Shown: positions 40,201 through 51,577 of the stretch, piece after piece
Layout: each line of letters opens with the position of its first letter
Numbering within the stretch: the first letter of the stretch is position 1
NCBI GenBank assembly: GCA_963930775.1
Contig: OZ005694.1
Coordinates: 2,542,001 to 2,606,000, forward strand
Reading direction: 5' to 3'
Length of the DNA: 64,000 bases
Origin: Cliona cf. orientalis
Taxonomy: Eukaryota > Porifera > Demospongiae > Clionaida > Clionaidae
Program-made: the position numbers and the translations under genes
The notes under the pieces: model-generated
What the model was told of the DNA's origin: nothing
Seen by the model: the letters and a program-made list of their open reading frames with translations, nothing else
Databases searched by the model: none

Positions 40201-43200
40201 AAGCCACCGAAACAGCCTCAGGGGTTGTACTTTTCAAATTTTTCTTGATTTGGTATGCTTCTGCACTCTAGAATTTCCCCACTATATACATTGTAAAAAA
40301 GCCTGTATTGATCCCTACAGAGGTGGTAAGCCTTTAAAATCACTCATCTATTATAGCATTCTGCCTATCCAGATACAATGTCATGTAGTATTATAATATT
40401 TCATGGTGAGAAAAAATCACTAGCTACAGTGTACATATAATACACCGTAGATTGGGAAATTTTCGTCTTAAAATTTTTCATCGATCTTTCCTGACGAAAA
40501 CTAAAGGTGCAAAGTATTTTGTGCGTGTTAGCTAATACAATGATCTACACGTACTTGTACATTCGTGTATGCGATGAAAATTAGACTACGCGAAATTTTA
40601 ACAAGTGAAATATTTCACCGGCGAAAATATCCCAATCGATGGTAACATTCTTCCTATCCAGATAAAAAAAAATCATGTAGTGTGTGTTATTTCAGGGTGA
40701 GGAAGGTGGTGAGGGAGATGCTCCGGCTGAAGGAGAGGCTAAGAAGAAGTCAGGAAAACCAGAAAAGAGACTCAGGAACCAGTTCAACTTCAGTGAACGA
40801 GCATCTCAGACACTCAATAATCCATACAGGGTAGGTACATGTAGTCAGTGTTCTCCCCCAGGCCCTTTCAGCATAGCAGCCCCCCTACATTGTATGCCTT
40901 TGATAGCCATATTTCCTTGATGAAACAATTAATACTCACCCACCCTGTCTTATACTTTGCTGGGGGAGATAGGATGATATAGATTTACATGTACATTATG
41001 AATGCTTTTCAGAGTAACAGAAAATTTAGTACTGTCTGATTACATATAGTTCTTGGATGGCATACACTGTGACGATGATACTGCATAAACGTACATACAA
41101 TACCACTCGAGTGTTCCTAATACGAACTATTCAACAACAATCATGGTAATGTCATTATAAATGACCTTTCCATATACCTGCAGGATCGAGGTACAGCTAC
41201 TGAGCCTCCTCCAAGAGCAAATTTCTCTGCCAATGCCAACCAGGTATGTTTACATGTGGAATCAATAGTATCCGCTACTGAAGTATCGAATACATGTACA
41301 TGTACACATGTACCATAGAAACCCGCAATTATGCCCAGTGGCGTAGGCAGAGGGGGGGGCTTTGGGGGTTCGAGCCCCCCCTTTGTCATCAGCCATAGTG
41401 GGCATGGCAACAGTTAACATTAGCTTCTTTGCAGTAAGTAGCTACTCTACGAATACTGCATTGTACTGCTCTAACTTACATCTTAACAATCCATTTCAGC
41501 TGTAGAAATCCATACCTTTCAGCGCTTAAAGCACGGCAGTGTATAAGAACTCGCGCAAGCTTAGTACACTATACTTTAGCATAGAGGTCGAAGTTCAATA
41601 GTCAATAGTGTGATCACGTGACCCTAATTAATGGGCGTGGCCAAAGCGAAAATTTTTCGCGCGCTTTGTGCGCACTGTCAAGCCCCCCCCCCCCCCCCCC
41701 CCCCCCCCATACTCAGAATCCTGGCTACGCCCCTGATGCCCCCCCCCCCTCGTGCATAAGCTCCCCTGCATTTTTAGCTCAAGTTCCTGCATAGGTAGTT
41801 TTGTCTTGCGTATACCCCCCCCCCTCCCTACAGCATATTTAGAGCCCATAAGCCAATAAAAACAGTAGCTACAGCTAGCAAACTAGCTATTTGTGTCATA
41901 TTATGCCTTACTTTGTCGTTTTTCTTGAGCCCACCAAACAGCCAGAGGAAGTACGGAGATCGTGCGCCCAAGTGGCATTCAACAGTCAGTAATGATGTTG
42001 CGCGGAAATGTAAGGATCCTGCGAATATGCCCCCTCCCCACTTTTGCCCAATGCTAGCATGCACGGGGGGGGGGGGGGGGGGGGGGGGGCGTAATCGCGG
42101 GATTTCACGGGATCATTGCAACACTGTATGCATAGAAAGTTTGCCAGGAGAAAATTTTTACTACCTGCTCTCAATGGCAAAAATTATCGCGCAAAATTTT
42201 TGTTCTGTGCTAAATATTGCAGAGGATAGATATGGCGTCCTTTACCGCATTGATGAAAATATTTCCGTGAACTTTTCTACAATACAAGGATAGCTGAGCT
42301 TGGTGAAAATTTTATCCAGCAAAATATTTCATTTAATACATTGTATACAGTACTTAGTGCATATTATTATGTATGTACATGCACATATACTTTTCCACAT
42401 CTCTTTATGTACAGATGGAGATATTTGATGCCTATGTTCAAGATCTCATTGCCCAAGAAAAAGCTAAGGAGAAGAAGACAGGGGGCGGGGCCAAAGGCGG
42501 GGCTTCCACCAGTCAGAGTGAGGAGAAGCACAAAGGTGCTTCATCTGAAATCCAGTCTGATGATCTCAGCCGAGTGGCTGGGGCCTCCAAGATCATGGAG
42601 AGAATGGTCAACCAGAACACATTTGATGATATTGCACAAGGTGTGGTTATGATTAATGGAAGCTAGGCGGCTCAGAAGCAAAGTAGGCTAACCCACAAAT
42701 GTTGACTTATATGTAGTCCCATGAATCTTGAAGACATGTTTAAAATGTGTTTCATGAGCTATAGAAAGTTCATTTTTTTTTGAAAATTTTGGCAGCTTGG
42801 TGGAATACGATGTTATGGTTTAAGCTTTTAGACAATTCCCCACATTTAGTTCGGGGTTAGCCCACTTTGCTTCTGAGCCCTTCATTAATTTATGATGAAG
42901 TGCTTGCTACTCAGTGGCACAATCACTAGTAAAGATCGCTATTATATTACTAGTCAAAGTGATTGCATAATATGCTAATACTTACACTATGAGAATGACA
43001 TTGAATTCCTTCTTGTCCGCAGATTTCAAATACTATGAAGATCCTGGTGATGAGTTTAGGGACTCCACTGGTCAACTGCTCCCACTCTGGAGATTCAAGT
43101 ACGAGAAAGCTAGGAAATCAGCAGTGACTGCTCTGAGCTGGAACCCACTCTACAAGGACCTCTTTGCCGTTGGACATGGCTCTTGTAAGCAGCGTACACA

Positions 43201-44861
43201 TCAAATCCGTTACATAGAACGAGAATAATACATGTACTGTGCATGTACACATGTATACCATGAGGATTTGATATCTGTATACCGATATGTATAATGTCAT
43301 GTGCAATTGCTAAATTGTATTATTCAATGTACTACAGATGAGTTCAGTGGTCAGCATGCTGGTTATATTTGTCTCCACTCTCTCAAGAACCCCACCTTTC
43401 CAGAGTAAGTTTGATACTGGAATTGGTCAGAATTTGACAATTGCTGTAGTGTCCCAGACAAGTGCCCACTCCCGGGTAAGCATCCATGTATCGCATTTGA
43501 AGGGGCCACTTTTGCAGCTTCTGTACAAACGTATGGAGTTTTGATCTTGGGTAAGCACCCATGCAGGCCAAAATCCCAAATTGCATATACTATGGTAGTC
43601 ATTTAATAATGATATGATTATTAACCTTAATGGTATCCTTTGTCATTCAAAATTCTCCACAAACTTGAAAGGTTGTATTTTGATTAAGTGAACGTTTATC
43701 TTTGCTGATAGTGCTCATTGTGAGAGGCTTTTCATTTTCCTTTCCCTCCATTGCCTTCTGTATAGTAGCTACATGTAGTTACCCTCTTGTATTACGAATC
43801 ATGCTTTGGTGCACACACATACAATGTCATGTATATACTTGTAGATACGTCTTTGGTATGACTAGCGGTGTGATGTGTCTTGACATCCATCCTGAGAATG
43901 CCTTCCTGGTAGCTGTCGGGCTCTATGATGGAAAAGTAGCGGTCTATGATTTCAGGGAAGCAAAGAACCCCGTCTTTCAGTCAGATGCAAGAACTGGCAA
44001 GCACACCGACCCTGTCTGGCAGGTAAGGGGTCACGACCCCTGTACATGATTGATATAAATCTATGCATAATAGTGAGGGAAGAAAGTTGCATCCATAGAC
44101 ATGCGTGTTAGCTGCACATCTATAGAATCAACATACATTATTCCTATCGTATTTTTATCATTTTATATTATACATGTGACATTGTGTTATCATGCTTTAG
44201 TTAAGTCTACAAGCCCTTGGCAGTATCCAATTTGAGCATGACACTTCCAAGGATACCAATACCAATACTTATGTAATCTATGTACATACATGTACAATAT
44301 ACATGGATGTGTACATGTAAGTGTGTGGCCAGAGTTGGTGCGTACATGTACACGTACAACTTTGCACGGGTGTATTTACATGTAAGAGACACGAGTATTC
44401 ACGTACAACTTTGCACAGGTGTAAGAGAGGATGGGAGGCAACATGAAGGGAGAGAGAGTGTGTGTACATGTATGTGAAAGAGACAAATATTGTAATTTTC
44501 TTCTTAATCATTGTACATGTACATGTAGGTGTGCTGGCAGAACAATGATATGGATGGAAATATGAACTTCTATAGCGTATCATCAGATGGCAGAGTGGTC
44601 AATTGGAAGTTGGTGAAGAATGAGCTTCAGTGCCAAGATGCTGTTCTGCTCAAGATCCCAGGGGCTAGCGTAGATGGCCCAGAGGGAACTCAGCAACAAG
44701 CTCTCAGTGAGTCAGTTGGACATGGACATGTATTCCTGTAGTTCCTATAGTAGCGTTTGTTTATTTGCCTGTAGAGATACTATGTTCAGCCGTGTGTCCT
44801 ATACAGTGTACATGCAAAAGGTCATCAATTAGCCTCTGTGCTAATTTTTGTTTCTCTGCCC

Positions 44862-44892
<31 letters not shown>

Positions 44893-47800
44893 ATACACAC
44901 ACACTCCCCTGCCCCTCTGAACAGGTTCTGGGACATCTATTGGCTTTAATCCATTCAATGATCACCTGTTCTTGGTTGGAACTGAGGAAGGTCAAATCTA
45001 TAAGTGCTCTAAAGCATATACCAGTCACTATCTCGACATCTATCAGGTGACTAGTGGTATGATTAATGCAGTATTATAGGCATTTCAATAACTGTGCATG
45101 TATGTACATGTACACATTATTTGTAAGGTACCTATTTATTCGAATAGAAGCCGCACCCCGAATAGTAGCCGCACCTGGAGCTCCGCCAAAGAAATAGTAG
45201 CCGCACGCATGCGTGAACACAATTAAGTGGGTGTGGCCACGTTCACACACCATGAACGATCGTCAGTTCGAGGCAAAAACATGACAGAAGATGTCCCTGG
45301 CTTGATTCTGCTACTGTTTTTCGATCATAATATCTCGATTATTCGAAAAGTAGTCCTGAAAAACTAGTCTATCATAACAAGATACCACCGGATCGGCGCA
45401 AAGCTGTCCCTCCAAATAAATAAATGCCGTCCTCGAATAAGAGCTGCCCTCGATTAGTAGCCGCACTCCAGCAAGGCCGAAATTAATAGTAGCCGCAGCT
45501 ACTATTCGAATAAATACGGTATGCTAGGCATCATGTCTAATGATAGTCTCGTGAACCAGCGCTGGATGTATTGCATCACCAGCCTCCCTCCGTGTGCTGG
45601 TGATGCAATACATCCAGCGCTGCAGAGGGAGTGGTCTGGTTCACGGGACTAGTCTAATGATTGGAGGGGACTAATTGTGGCATCATTCATTACCATGCTT
45701 TAGTAAACACACTTGTGCAAGTATTATTTAACTTTAGACATCGTGCACTTACATTTGTTGGCCGTTACCTAGCAACCAATTTTTTATGCAAATTGCCAGC
45801 TACCAGAGGGGTGTGGGTAATCATGGGATAGGCCAGTGATGAGAGGGGATCATGGGCCAACAAGGCATAGTAATATTATTATTATAATGTACAATGCAAT
45901 GTCATGTACATGTACCATAGTGTCCCAGGCAAGCGCCCACTCCCGGGTAAGTGCCCATGTAGTGCGTTTCAAGGGGTCATTGTAGCAGCTTCTATACAAA
46001 TGTATTGAAATTATATCCCGGGTAAGCGTCGCCATGTGGGCCAAAATTATCGCGACTTGTTGGGACACTATGGTGTATTTGTACCGGACATTGTATGTAC
46101 TATGATTGTATGTATTCACTGCAGGCCCACCACATGGCAGTGCATGCTATTCGCTGGAGTCCCTTCCATCAGAATGTCTTTGCCAGCTGTGGTGCTGACT
46201 GGACCGTCAAAATATGGGACCACACTAGAAAGTAAGCTTTCACTTTTTAACAAACGATACTGTAGTATAGATTATAATGTACGTGTGTGTGCCCTGGATT
46301 TTTTTCTCTTCCAATTAGCTTAATAATGTAGTTTGGCTACTATCAGCACAGATAGGAATGGAAAGGTCTGTGGTGCTTTACTAGTTTGGCTCCTATCAAT
46401 GCAGATTCAATAATCATAGAGTCGGTAGACTCTATAAGTAGGGATGGCCCGGATATGCCATATATGTAATACATTAAAAATATCCAAATATCTCAAAATA
46501 GGTAATTTTATGAAATTTCTAAGTGTGAAAATCAGAATCTCCAGCAAATTATGCATCTAACAAGACCAAGATCATTCATCAAAACAATTGTATACGTCAG
46601 AACCAGATGTTCAAAAAATAGGCCATTTGTCAATCTTTCTTTCTTCTTTCTTTCTTTCTTTTTCATTACCAGGGTTAACTCAAGACTGCCTTGACCTCTC
46701 ATCTTAGTTTGAGTATAAATCCAGTTCCTTTTATAGCGCGCAGGTCCACGGCACGCTATTTTTGCGTTATCTCGATAGTTACATAATGGTGGGTGTGTAC
46801 AGCGCGTTATGGGTGTGTCTGATACGCCATTTTATGATATAATGCGCATGCTCGGAATATGTTGCCATGGTGAAGTCATGTGACAGAGCCTGGCCCTAGG
46901 CGCTAGGCGCCTAGCGTACGCGTATAGCTCAGATGCGATTGTACATCGCTAGCGCGTGCAACGGCGCGCTGGACCGATCATGGATATGAAGGTTCAAGGC
47001 TCGAGGAGCGGTAAGGCGCTAGGCATAGCCGAGCTACTCACTAGCGCTTGCAGCGCTAGTACTATGCTGGATCGATCATAGATGTCATACCATCATACGG
47101 CGAAGGTGCAAGGCTCGAGCAGCGGTATTTATAAACGTACAGATCATAAAAATATGCCGGGTAGCTAGCTGCTGCCAACAGTATTAAAAACTTAGAACTT
47201 GGTCAGTTTCTCCCTAAGCAGAAAAGCATCATCACTACTTGGGGCGCCTAACAGCCTTCTTTGTCATCCTGTTCATCTGATCAGAACGCGTTAATGAGGG
47301 ACGTGGCAAAGATTTTTGTGCGCCTCCCATCTTCCACTTAATCAGAAGTTGTGAGCAAACCATGTAAGATGGCATTGATAAGTTACACTAAGTGCAATAA
47401 AAAAGAACAGAAACAAGTATAAAAATAATTGAATAAAATTAAAGAATGAAGTAGGGATGGCAGGATCAAAAAGTACACAAACAAGAGATAATCGTAATCT
47501 ACTATACATCCCTACGCTTGCTTTTTGAGGAGTGCAAAAATAACCAGCCTAGTAATAATGCGATTGAATCAAACTGATAAACCCGAACCATCGTGACAAC
47601 TAGGGAACAACCCTGCACGAATGTCTCCCACATACCGCACTCAACAAACACGTCAACCATGATTAATAGGTGCACAATAGTCGAGAAAAGCAAGCGTAGG
47701 GATGTATAGTAGATACGATTATCTCTTGTTTGTGTACTTTTTGATCCTGCCATCCCTACTTCATTCTTTACTTTTATTCAATTATTTTTATACTTGTAAT

Positions 47801-49197
47801 AATATGAATGAATGTGAAGGTCTCCGTTTACATTGCAATGGTGTCATGTACATGTACATGTAGTGCTGTTCCATGATAAAAAAAGCATGCAAGTAATCAA
47901 ATGTCATTATAGTCATCTTGAATGTTTCCTTTCTCCTACAGAGACCCAATGTTTACGTTTGATTTGAGCAATGTTGTTGGTGATGTGGCCTGGTCACCCT
48001 ACTGTGCCACTGTGTTCGCTGCAGTCACAGCCGAAGGAAAGGTTTACATTTATGACCTCAACATCAACAAGTATGAGCCCCTCTGTGTTCAAACAGGTAT
48101 GTGGAGTTGATGCAAGATAACAACTACATTGTATATTCGGTGAATGTTGAATGGATAACGTGCTAGTACTAGTAGTGGGATCAATGTGGCACACTGATTT
48201 CTTTCAAAAGGCAACCATTGCCTGTTAGCTATGCTCCACCCACTTTGCCAAAATTTATTGGCAATCAAATAATCCATTGAATAAATGCAATGTTGATTTT
48301 TGCAACGGGGGGGGGGGGGGGGGGGGGGGGGGCACTGATAATGGACTATCCTCAAGGGTTCTTTAGGGAGTGTACTATAATAATAATATGAAGGCATGAC
48401 ATTGTATAGATATCTGAAGTTATAATGAGGTGAGGTATACATGTAGTTTATTAGAAATGGTATTATTCCATAATATAGTTATTCAGAAGAAGAATACCAA
48501 GCTGACTCATGTGGCATTCAACCCCATTCACCCTGTGCTCATTGTTGGTGATGATCGTGGCACTGTCCTTTGCCTCAAACTTTCTCCTAATCTGAGGAAG
48601 GCACTAAAGGTACTCTCTCTCCGTCCTCTCTCTCCCCCCTTCCCTCCCTGCCTCCCCCCATTCTTCTTTCCCTAACTTTCTAATACATGTATGGTGGGTA
48701 ATTTTCATGGAAGGTCTGAAAAGGCCCTCAAAAAAATTAGTTTTTGTGGTTTTAAATTTTGTGACAGCCCAGAGGGCGTGGCACTGCTGCACAAGCGATG
48801 ATGTAACTTGGACAAATAGCATGTGCTATCAGCTGGATGACAGTGGCTACTGTTGCTAATTCTGTGAAGTGTTGGCCGCACTGCCACGATGTTTGTGGCC
48901 ACGCCCATCATCATGGACTCTCATAATAATATCATCGCATTAATTTTCATGGGTGGTAAAATTTTGTGACTGCCAAGTCAACCACGAAAATAGCGACAAT
49001 TAGCACCCCATGAAAATTACCCGCCATAATTATGGTAATTAATGCTCATACTTACATCCTAATCCTGTGGTTGATTGCAATTTAATTTCCAGGAGAAGAC
49101 TTATAGCAAAGAGAATGAAGTAGCAAAAATGGAGAAATTGATAACGTTTGTTCGTGAGCCACTGTTAGAGAAAGAGCAGGACACTTCCTCATCCTAG
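31291..49197 (+). CDS. DNAI1: axonemal outer-arm dynein intermediate chain 1
   Basis: Seventeen coding exons join without a break to 733 residues: 31291-31353, 31419-31457, 31669-31773, 38833-39036, 39459-39623, 40696-40830, 41184-41243, 42415-42640, 43023-43184, 43338-43404, 43845-44022, 44529-44706, 44925-45046, 46125-46231, 47942-48096, 48479-48609 and 49093-49197. The N-terminal half is charged and low in complexity. It carries [20 protein letters not shown] and [12 protein letters not shown], segments typical of IC1/DNAI1. The C-terminal half is a WD-repeat propeller ([63 protein letters not shown]). The protein anchors the outer dynein arm in motile cilia. Intron 3 is 7 kb because a DIRS element sits in it. 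The last three or four exons recur downstream as duplicated fragments. Vertebrate DNAI1 is of similar length, about 700 residues. Confidence 0.95.
32222..32443. repeat. TATAGCCGGAAATTTTGGCG MITE, copy 2, in DNAI1 intron 3
   Basis: TACCGTATAGCCGGAAATTT at the left is the inverse of AATATTTCCGGCTATACGGTA at the right. Compared with the copy at 27970 it is in opposite orientation and longer. Confidence 0.85.
32464..33030. other. DNAI1 intron sequence left of the DIRS element
   Basis: No gene or matched repeat. A minus-strand open frame at 32717-32977 has no recognisable motif. Confidence 0.35.
33099..33222. repeat. DIRS left inverted terminal repeat
   Basis: From CATATGACAGTGTATTTGGC to about TTTTGCT. 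It is the complement of 37999-38120 with very few differences. Confidence 0.9.
33405..33520. repeat. DIRS internal complementary region
   Basis: The first half (to about 33482) is the complement of 33031-33107. The second half (from TTCCACATCGTGGCAAGG) is the complement of the right end near 38100-38145. It serves as template for joining the two termini in a circular intermediate. Confidence 0.9.
33553..34660 (-). pseudogene. DIRS tyrosine recombinase, split by an internal inversion
   Basis: The minus-strand frame from about 34660 to 33964 encodes the core-binding domain ([19 protein letters not shown]...) and the first catalytic arginine ([12 protein letters not shown]), up to FTIPGLT. The next part of the catalytic domain is on the plus strand at 33619-33971: [15 protein letters not shown], then [10 protein letters not shown] with the HxxR box, then GWSRRS. 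The end, with the nucleophile tyrosine region [10 protein letters not shown] and a stop at 33553-33555, is again on the minus strand. Inversion of 353 bp between TGACC (33619-33623) and GGTCA (33967-33971) explains the arrangement exactly. As it stands the recombinase cannot be made whole. Confidence 0.88.
34347..36380 (-). CDS. DIRS reverse transcriptase-RNase H polyprotein
   Basis: An intact 677-residue frame. The RT fingers/palm has [45 protein letters not shown] and the catalytic IYLDDILI at 35784-35795. The connection holds EYLGFLIN. RNase H follows ([42 protein letters not shown]). The C-terminal part ([30 protein letters not shown]) resembles the segment that in other DIRS elements precedes or replaces the methyltransferase-like domain. 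It starts 18 bp after the gag stop and overlaps the start of the recombinase frame, a common DIRS arrangement. No disabling mutation is seen. Confidence 0.92.
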   Translation of the reverse strand: MGGILRSHLPAWHQITDNAWVLQCIQGYHLEFGDTLPQGNWPPKQPPLSPEQTQILDQEILSLLQKNAIESAPGREGFFSPMFTVPKKDGGWRPIINLKRLNTYLEVPHFKMEGINTLKDVLQKNDFMGKIDLKDAYLTVPVSPHHRKFLKFQWKGQNYQFKSLPFGLATAPRVFTKILRPLAAKLRKQGICIVIYLDDILIMAQSKDLLRSHMRVLAHELECLGFKLNQNKCVWTPTQTIEYLGFLINSVKMIISLPDDKLHKIKKECRHLYNKRHATARELAHLIGLLSSTIPAVSVAPLHYRALQRLRHRILSISAGNYDHRAEITEEAKEDLIWWMDKLQHFNDHSVVPPSADMIITTDASKSGWGATDQAARIGGAWTMEERTAHINFLEMKAVQLALQTFVSKKNNIHILLLIDNSTTIAYINHKGGTHSKALSNLALNIWDWCVSRRISLHAEHIPGVMNLVADAESRKRLEPSDWMLDQEVFHTLHRVWGPFDIDLFAARHNTQLRRYFSFKPDPGAEAVDALAQTWTNFRAYAFPPFLLIGRCLRKLEQDQVKEMILIVPFWHNQSWFPTLLARLIDIPLILPNFNQIITNPKGETHQMIAQNSLTLVACKVSGIISKVTEFQMTLSNLSPQHGEVALRNLTLQHGENGFFGAIKHRLIPCRHLSDLY
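36398..37852 (-). CDS. DIRS gag-like protein, two exons
   Basis: Exon 1 runs 37852-37582 ([15 protein letters not shown]..., proline-rich). Exon 2 runs 37380-36398 and holds a bipartite-type basic cluster [11 protein letters not shown], an acidic [12 protein letters not shown] run, a helical middle and a basic, Gly/Arg/Tyr-rich C-terminus ([24 protein letters not shown]) suited to RNA binding. The 201-bp intron (37581-37381) has a G|GTATTG donor and CTCTATTACAG acceptor, and splicing preserves the frame across Gly-Tyr-Gln. Without splicing the frame stops inside the intron. Gag packages the element RNA into particles. No sequence motif beyond composition supports the assignment; position before RT does. 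Confidence 0.75.
37395..37582. repeat. three repeats of GGTATTGAATGCCCTTTGGC in gag intron
   Basis: Copies near 37408-37433, 37464-37490 and 37557-37582 (minus-strand sense) each begin with the same bases as the proposed splice donor, G|GTATTG, so three equivalent donors are available. Confidence 0.8.
37999..38120. repeat. DIRS right inverted terminal repeat
   Basis: Complement of 33099-33222. It is adjacent to the unique right end GCAGCCTTGCCACGATGTGG. Confidence 0.9.
39639..39821. repeat. CATAGTGTCCCAGGCAAG MITE, copy 2
   Basis: CTGTAATGTCCTGGGCAAGC to CGCTTACCCGGGACATTACAG in DNAI1 intron 5. It has clean inverted ends. Confidence 0.8.
40443..40643. repeat. MITE with ACCGTAGATTGGGAAATTTTCG ends
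   Basis: ACCGTAGATTGGGAAATTTT (40443 on) is inverted at CGAAAATATCCCAATCGATGGT (to about 40643). It lies in DNAI1 intron 5, 50 bp before exon 6. Confidence 0.7.
41330..42100. repeat. repeat cluster with poly-C (41682) and poly-G (42065) tracts
   Basis: The intron 7 segment has GTGGCGTAGGCAGAGGGGGG followed by CCCCCCC words, a C run of about 27 nt near 41682 and a G run of about 25 nt near 42065. It is non-coding and prone to secondary structure. Confidence 0.75.
43445..43600. repeat. CATAGTGTCCCAGGCAAG MITE, copy 3 (degraded)
   Basis: GTAGTGTCCCAGACAAGTGC and GTAAGCACCCATGCAGGCCA are present. The right inverted end is reduced to ATACTATGGTA. Confidence 0.65.
45127..45522. repeat. MITE with TATTTATTCGAATAG ends
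   Basis: TATTTATTCGAATAGAAGCC at 45133 is inverted at GCTACTATTCGAATAAATA (to about 45516). AATAGTAGCCGCAC is repeated inside in both orientations. Confidence 0.8.
45545..45648. repeat. hairpin element, 26-bp perfect stem
   Basis: Arms 45558-45583 and 45596-45621 (AGCGCTGGATGTATTGCATC... and complement) enclose a 12-nt loop. Outer AGTCTCGTGAACCA / TGGTTCACGGGACT pairs imperfectly. It lies in DNAI1 intron 13. Confidence 0.85.
45912..46073. repeat. CATAGTGTCCCAGGCAAG MITE, copy 4
   Basis: CATAGTGTCCCAGGCAAGCG to TTGTTGGGACACTATGG, ending 50 bp before DNAI1 exon 14. The same element recurs at the same place in the duplicated copy at 51578, so it predates the duplication. Confidence 0.85.
46870..47130. 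repeat. GC-rich imperfect tandem duplication
   Basis: Two units share CGCTAGCGC..GCAACGGCGC, GGACCGATCATGGATATG and AAGGTTCAAGGCTCGAG-AGCGG. A short palindrome CTAGGCGCCTAG lies near 46903. No coding potential was recognised. Confidence 0.55.
47413..47797. repeat. foldback element with about 112-bp arms
   Basis: Left arm 47413-47525 and right arm 47686-47797 are near-perfect complements (ACAAGTATAAAAATAATTGA... and inverse). The 160-bp spacer is unique. It is in DNAI1 intron 14 and is absent from the downstream duplicated copy, so it inserted after duplication or was lost there. Confidence 0.88.
48307..48333. repeat. poly-G tract in DNAI1 intron 15
   Basis: G run of about 26 nt. The orthologous position in copy 3 (59140-59158) also has a G run, shorter by about 7 nt. 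Confidence 0.9.
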
Positions 49198-50034
49198 ATG
49201 AACACCCTCTTAAATCTTAAACTGCTGAAAGATAGCAATACTATTGCTATGTAATTTATATGCTATAGCACACATGCATTATTCTGTAATTAAATTATTA
49301 TACAATGTATATTGTGTACACGTACATGTACAATTTGACTGATTATATTTACTTGCCCCCAACCCTGTGTGTCAGTATACCAACCCACATTGTCATACTT
49401 GTGTGCAGTGCTAATGGAGCGATCAGACATCGGATGAATTACCTCCCAATAAAGTATAACTAGTTTGGGCAAAGTATTGTTAGTAGGTTACATTATGTAG
49501 TCAAGTTTCTTTATGATCTCAAACACTGACAATTGAATAAAAATTAATTATGGATTTTCCCCACAATAGTCATGTGTGGGCTTATTAACTACAAGATGGT
49601 CAAATCCCCATTAGAGCTAGTCTCATTCCCAGGCCCTTCAGGACGAAAAGGCCTGACCTCGGAAAAATGGAGGATAATCAGATGCTCTATCGTATATATA
49701 CTCTTTGTTTATCGCCCATAGAATTGTACATCACGAATGATCACTATGGTAATGCTACCGGTCGCTATGGAGACTACAGCACATGCAGGCACTGCAGTGT
49801 GTACCAGGGCCTTTCTCCTCCTCGGGAACAAGGCTACACCAGAGATGGATCGAAGGAGGTGCCATAGCCACTATACTTTGGCTGTAAACTTTCATAAAGT
49901 ATTAATCAATAGCACAGCTGATAATATTATTAATTGAAATGCATCGATACGAGTTCAGCAAGTTCTATATTAATTTCAGCAGGTTCTTTAATTCTGTCCC
50001 AATTAAATTTGGTTTCTGCTTAGTAAAAGTAGTT

Positions 50035-50893
50035 CTAACGTCCACTGCAAGGAAAAAAAATCTAAAATTAATGATACTGCATGGTCGTGTAAACAATCAT
50101 TAGCTATAATAATAATATTATTATTATAATAATAGGTGCTATGATTTTTCTCTCCCCTTTATATACTTCTTGATCACCCATTGTACAACACCTAGCTGCC
50201 AAGTTGATGAGAGCAGAGACAGGGACAAAAGTAGAAAAATTAATAGATAATAATGCACGTGAAACCGGTGGTGGAGAGAAAAAAATCTCAGGACTAAGCT
50301 GGGATTTGAACTCCGGACCTTCTGATTTCTAGTCGGACACTCTTATCATAGATTATATAATCTATATCAACTGCATGAGCTACTGGAGGGTATAGGATAT
50401 GCGGTATACATCCTTAGCTATAGTGATTGAATCTAGGCTGCTTGCAGCTAGTCACAGTTAAATCATACCATCACAGAGATTGAGCATTGCAAGCATTGGA
50501 GAATAGTGCTAGCATTAATAAAATTACTTCAAGTTTAAGCACCAATATTAGGAGTAAAATGATTATCTGCCCCTATTGGCAGTGCTATGAGTAGCTAGTA
50601 CCAGAAGCAGCTAGCTGCATACATGCATGCATACTGCAGTGTTAACTATAGAAATTAGTATAATAATATCTGCATGTACTATCCACTGAATTATAACTCG
50701 ACCCTTATAATTTTACTTACACATTCCAGCAAGGCTCACAGTGTCCATTCACACCATTTATGCCAACAGCCTCAGCACCATTCTCACAGCATTGTGTAGC
50801 AGTGGGCTTGTTGTTGAAGCTGACGCTGGATTCAACAATATTCACAAGGAGAATCAGGGCAAAAAGAGAAACCACAATCTTCATTGTCTTCAT
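50035..50893 (-). CDS. small secreted cysteine-containing peptide, copy 1
   Basis: Two exons: 50893-50721 and 50044-50035, joined by a GTAAGT donor and TTCCTTGCAG acceptor, encode 60 residues. The N-terminus MKTMKIVVSLFALILLVNIV is a signal peptide. The mature part has a CC pair, the glycine/asparagine-rich AEAVGINGVNGHCEPCWN and ends VGR. Compared with copy 3 it lacks a 15-codon in-frame block with two cysteines, leaving four. A TATA box (TATATAAA, 50980-50987 on the minus strand) lies about 90 bp before the ATG. The start is the first ATG; an upstream TTG is not used. I do not recognise the family; secretion and disulfide bonding are inferred. The gene follows the DNAI1 3' end in convergent orientation. 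Confidence 0.7.
50285..50395 (-). repeat. tRNA-derived SINE or tRNA pseudogene
   Basis: On the minus strand TAGCTCATGCAG resembles an A box, GACTAGAAATC resembles a Ser(AGA) anticodon arm, and GGAGTTCAAATCCC (50301-50314) is a good B box. An AT-rich hairpin (GATTATATAATC) expands the D-arm region and the anticodon stem is mispaired, so a functional tRNA is unlikely. Confidence 0.5.
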
Positions 50894-51577
50894 TGTGCAC
50901 AAACGTTACTGAGTCGTACAATTTGAAATCATCCAAGAAAGAGAACGTTGCTTTTGAGGTGGCTGCAGGAGCCAGTTCCTTTATATAGTCTCCAACCACA
51001 GTGACAGTGACTCAGCTATAGCTGCATGTAAGTGCATAATTTATTGTTTAAGTGAACTTCATCTTGTGTTCCCGTTATTAACAAAAGCTGACCTGTAATG
51101 CTAATTATTGTTTCAATCAGTAGTAACACAAATAAATTAATAATGTAATTTTCCAGCACTTTTTTAGCTGTCACATAAAAAAGGATTTAAGTTATGAAGC
51201 CAATCAAAGCAGTAAAGACAAAGGGAGGACTGATCTGGAGATACTCATCAGCGTACCAGCTAATTTAATATGATTTTGACTGGGACTCGATTCTTTCCCA
51301 AAATGTTGAATTATTGTCATGGAAACTCTGGCATCAACAATTTATGCTAATAATGGCTGAGTTATACCCACGAGAAGGAATCTTCCTTGGTTGAATAAAA
51401 TAATTATCTCCTCAATGAAAGAGAGAAACCTTCTAGTATTCAAGCAAGTGATTATTATATGCAAGTTGTCAGCTGCCAGATGGCCATGGGTGCGGGTAAT
51501 CATGGGGTAGGCCAGTAATGAGAGGGGGGTTATGGGCCAACAACGCATAATAATATTATAATGTACAATGTTATGTA

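Noticed and set aside
46036-46323. 95-codon plus-strand frame over DNAI1 exon 14
   Set aside because: Most of it is read in the wrong frame or from the MITE; the splice-consistent frame of exon 14 is different.
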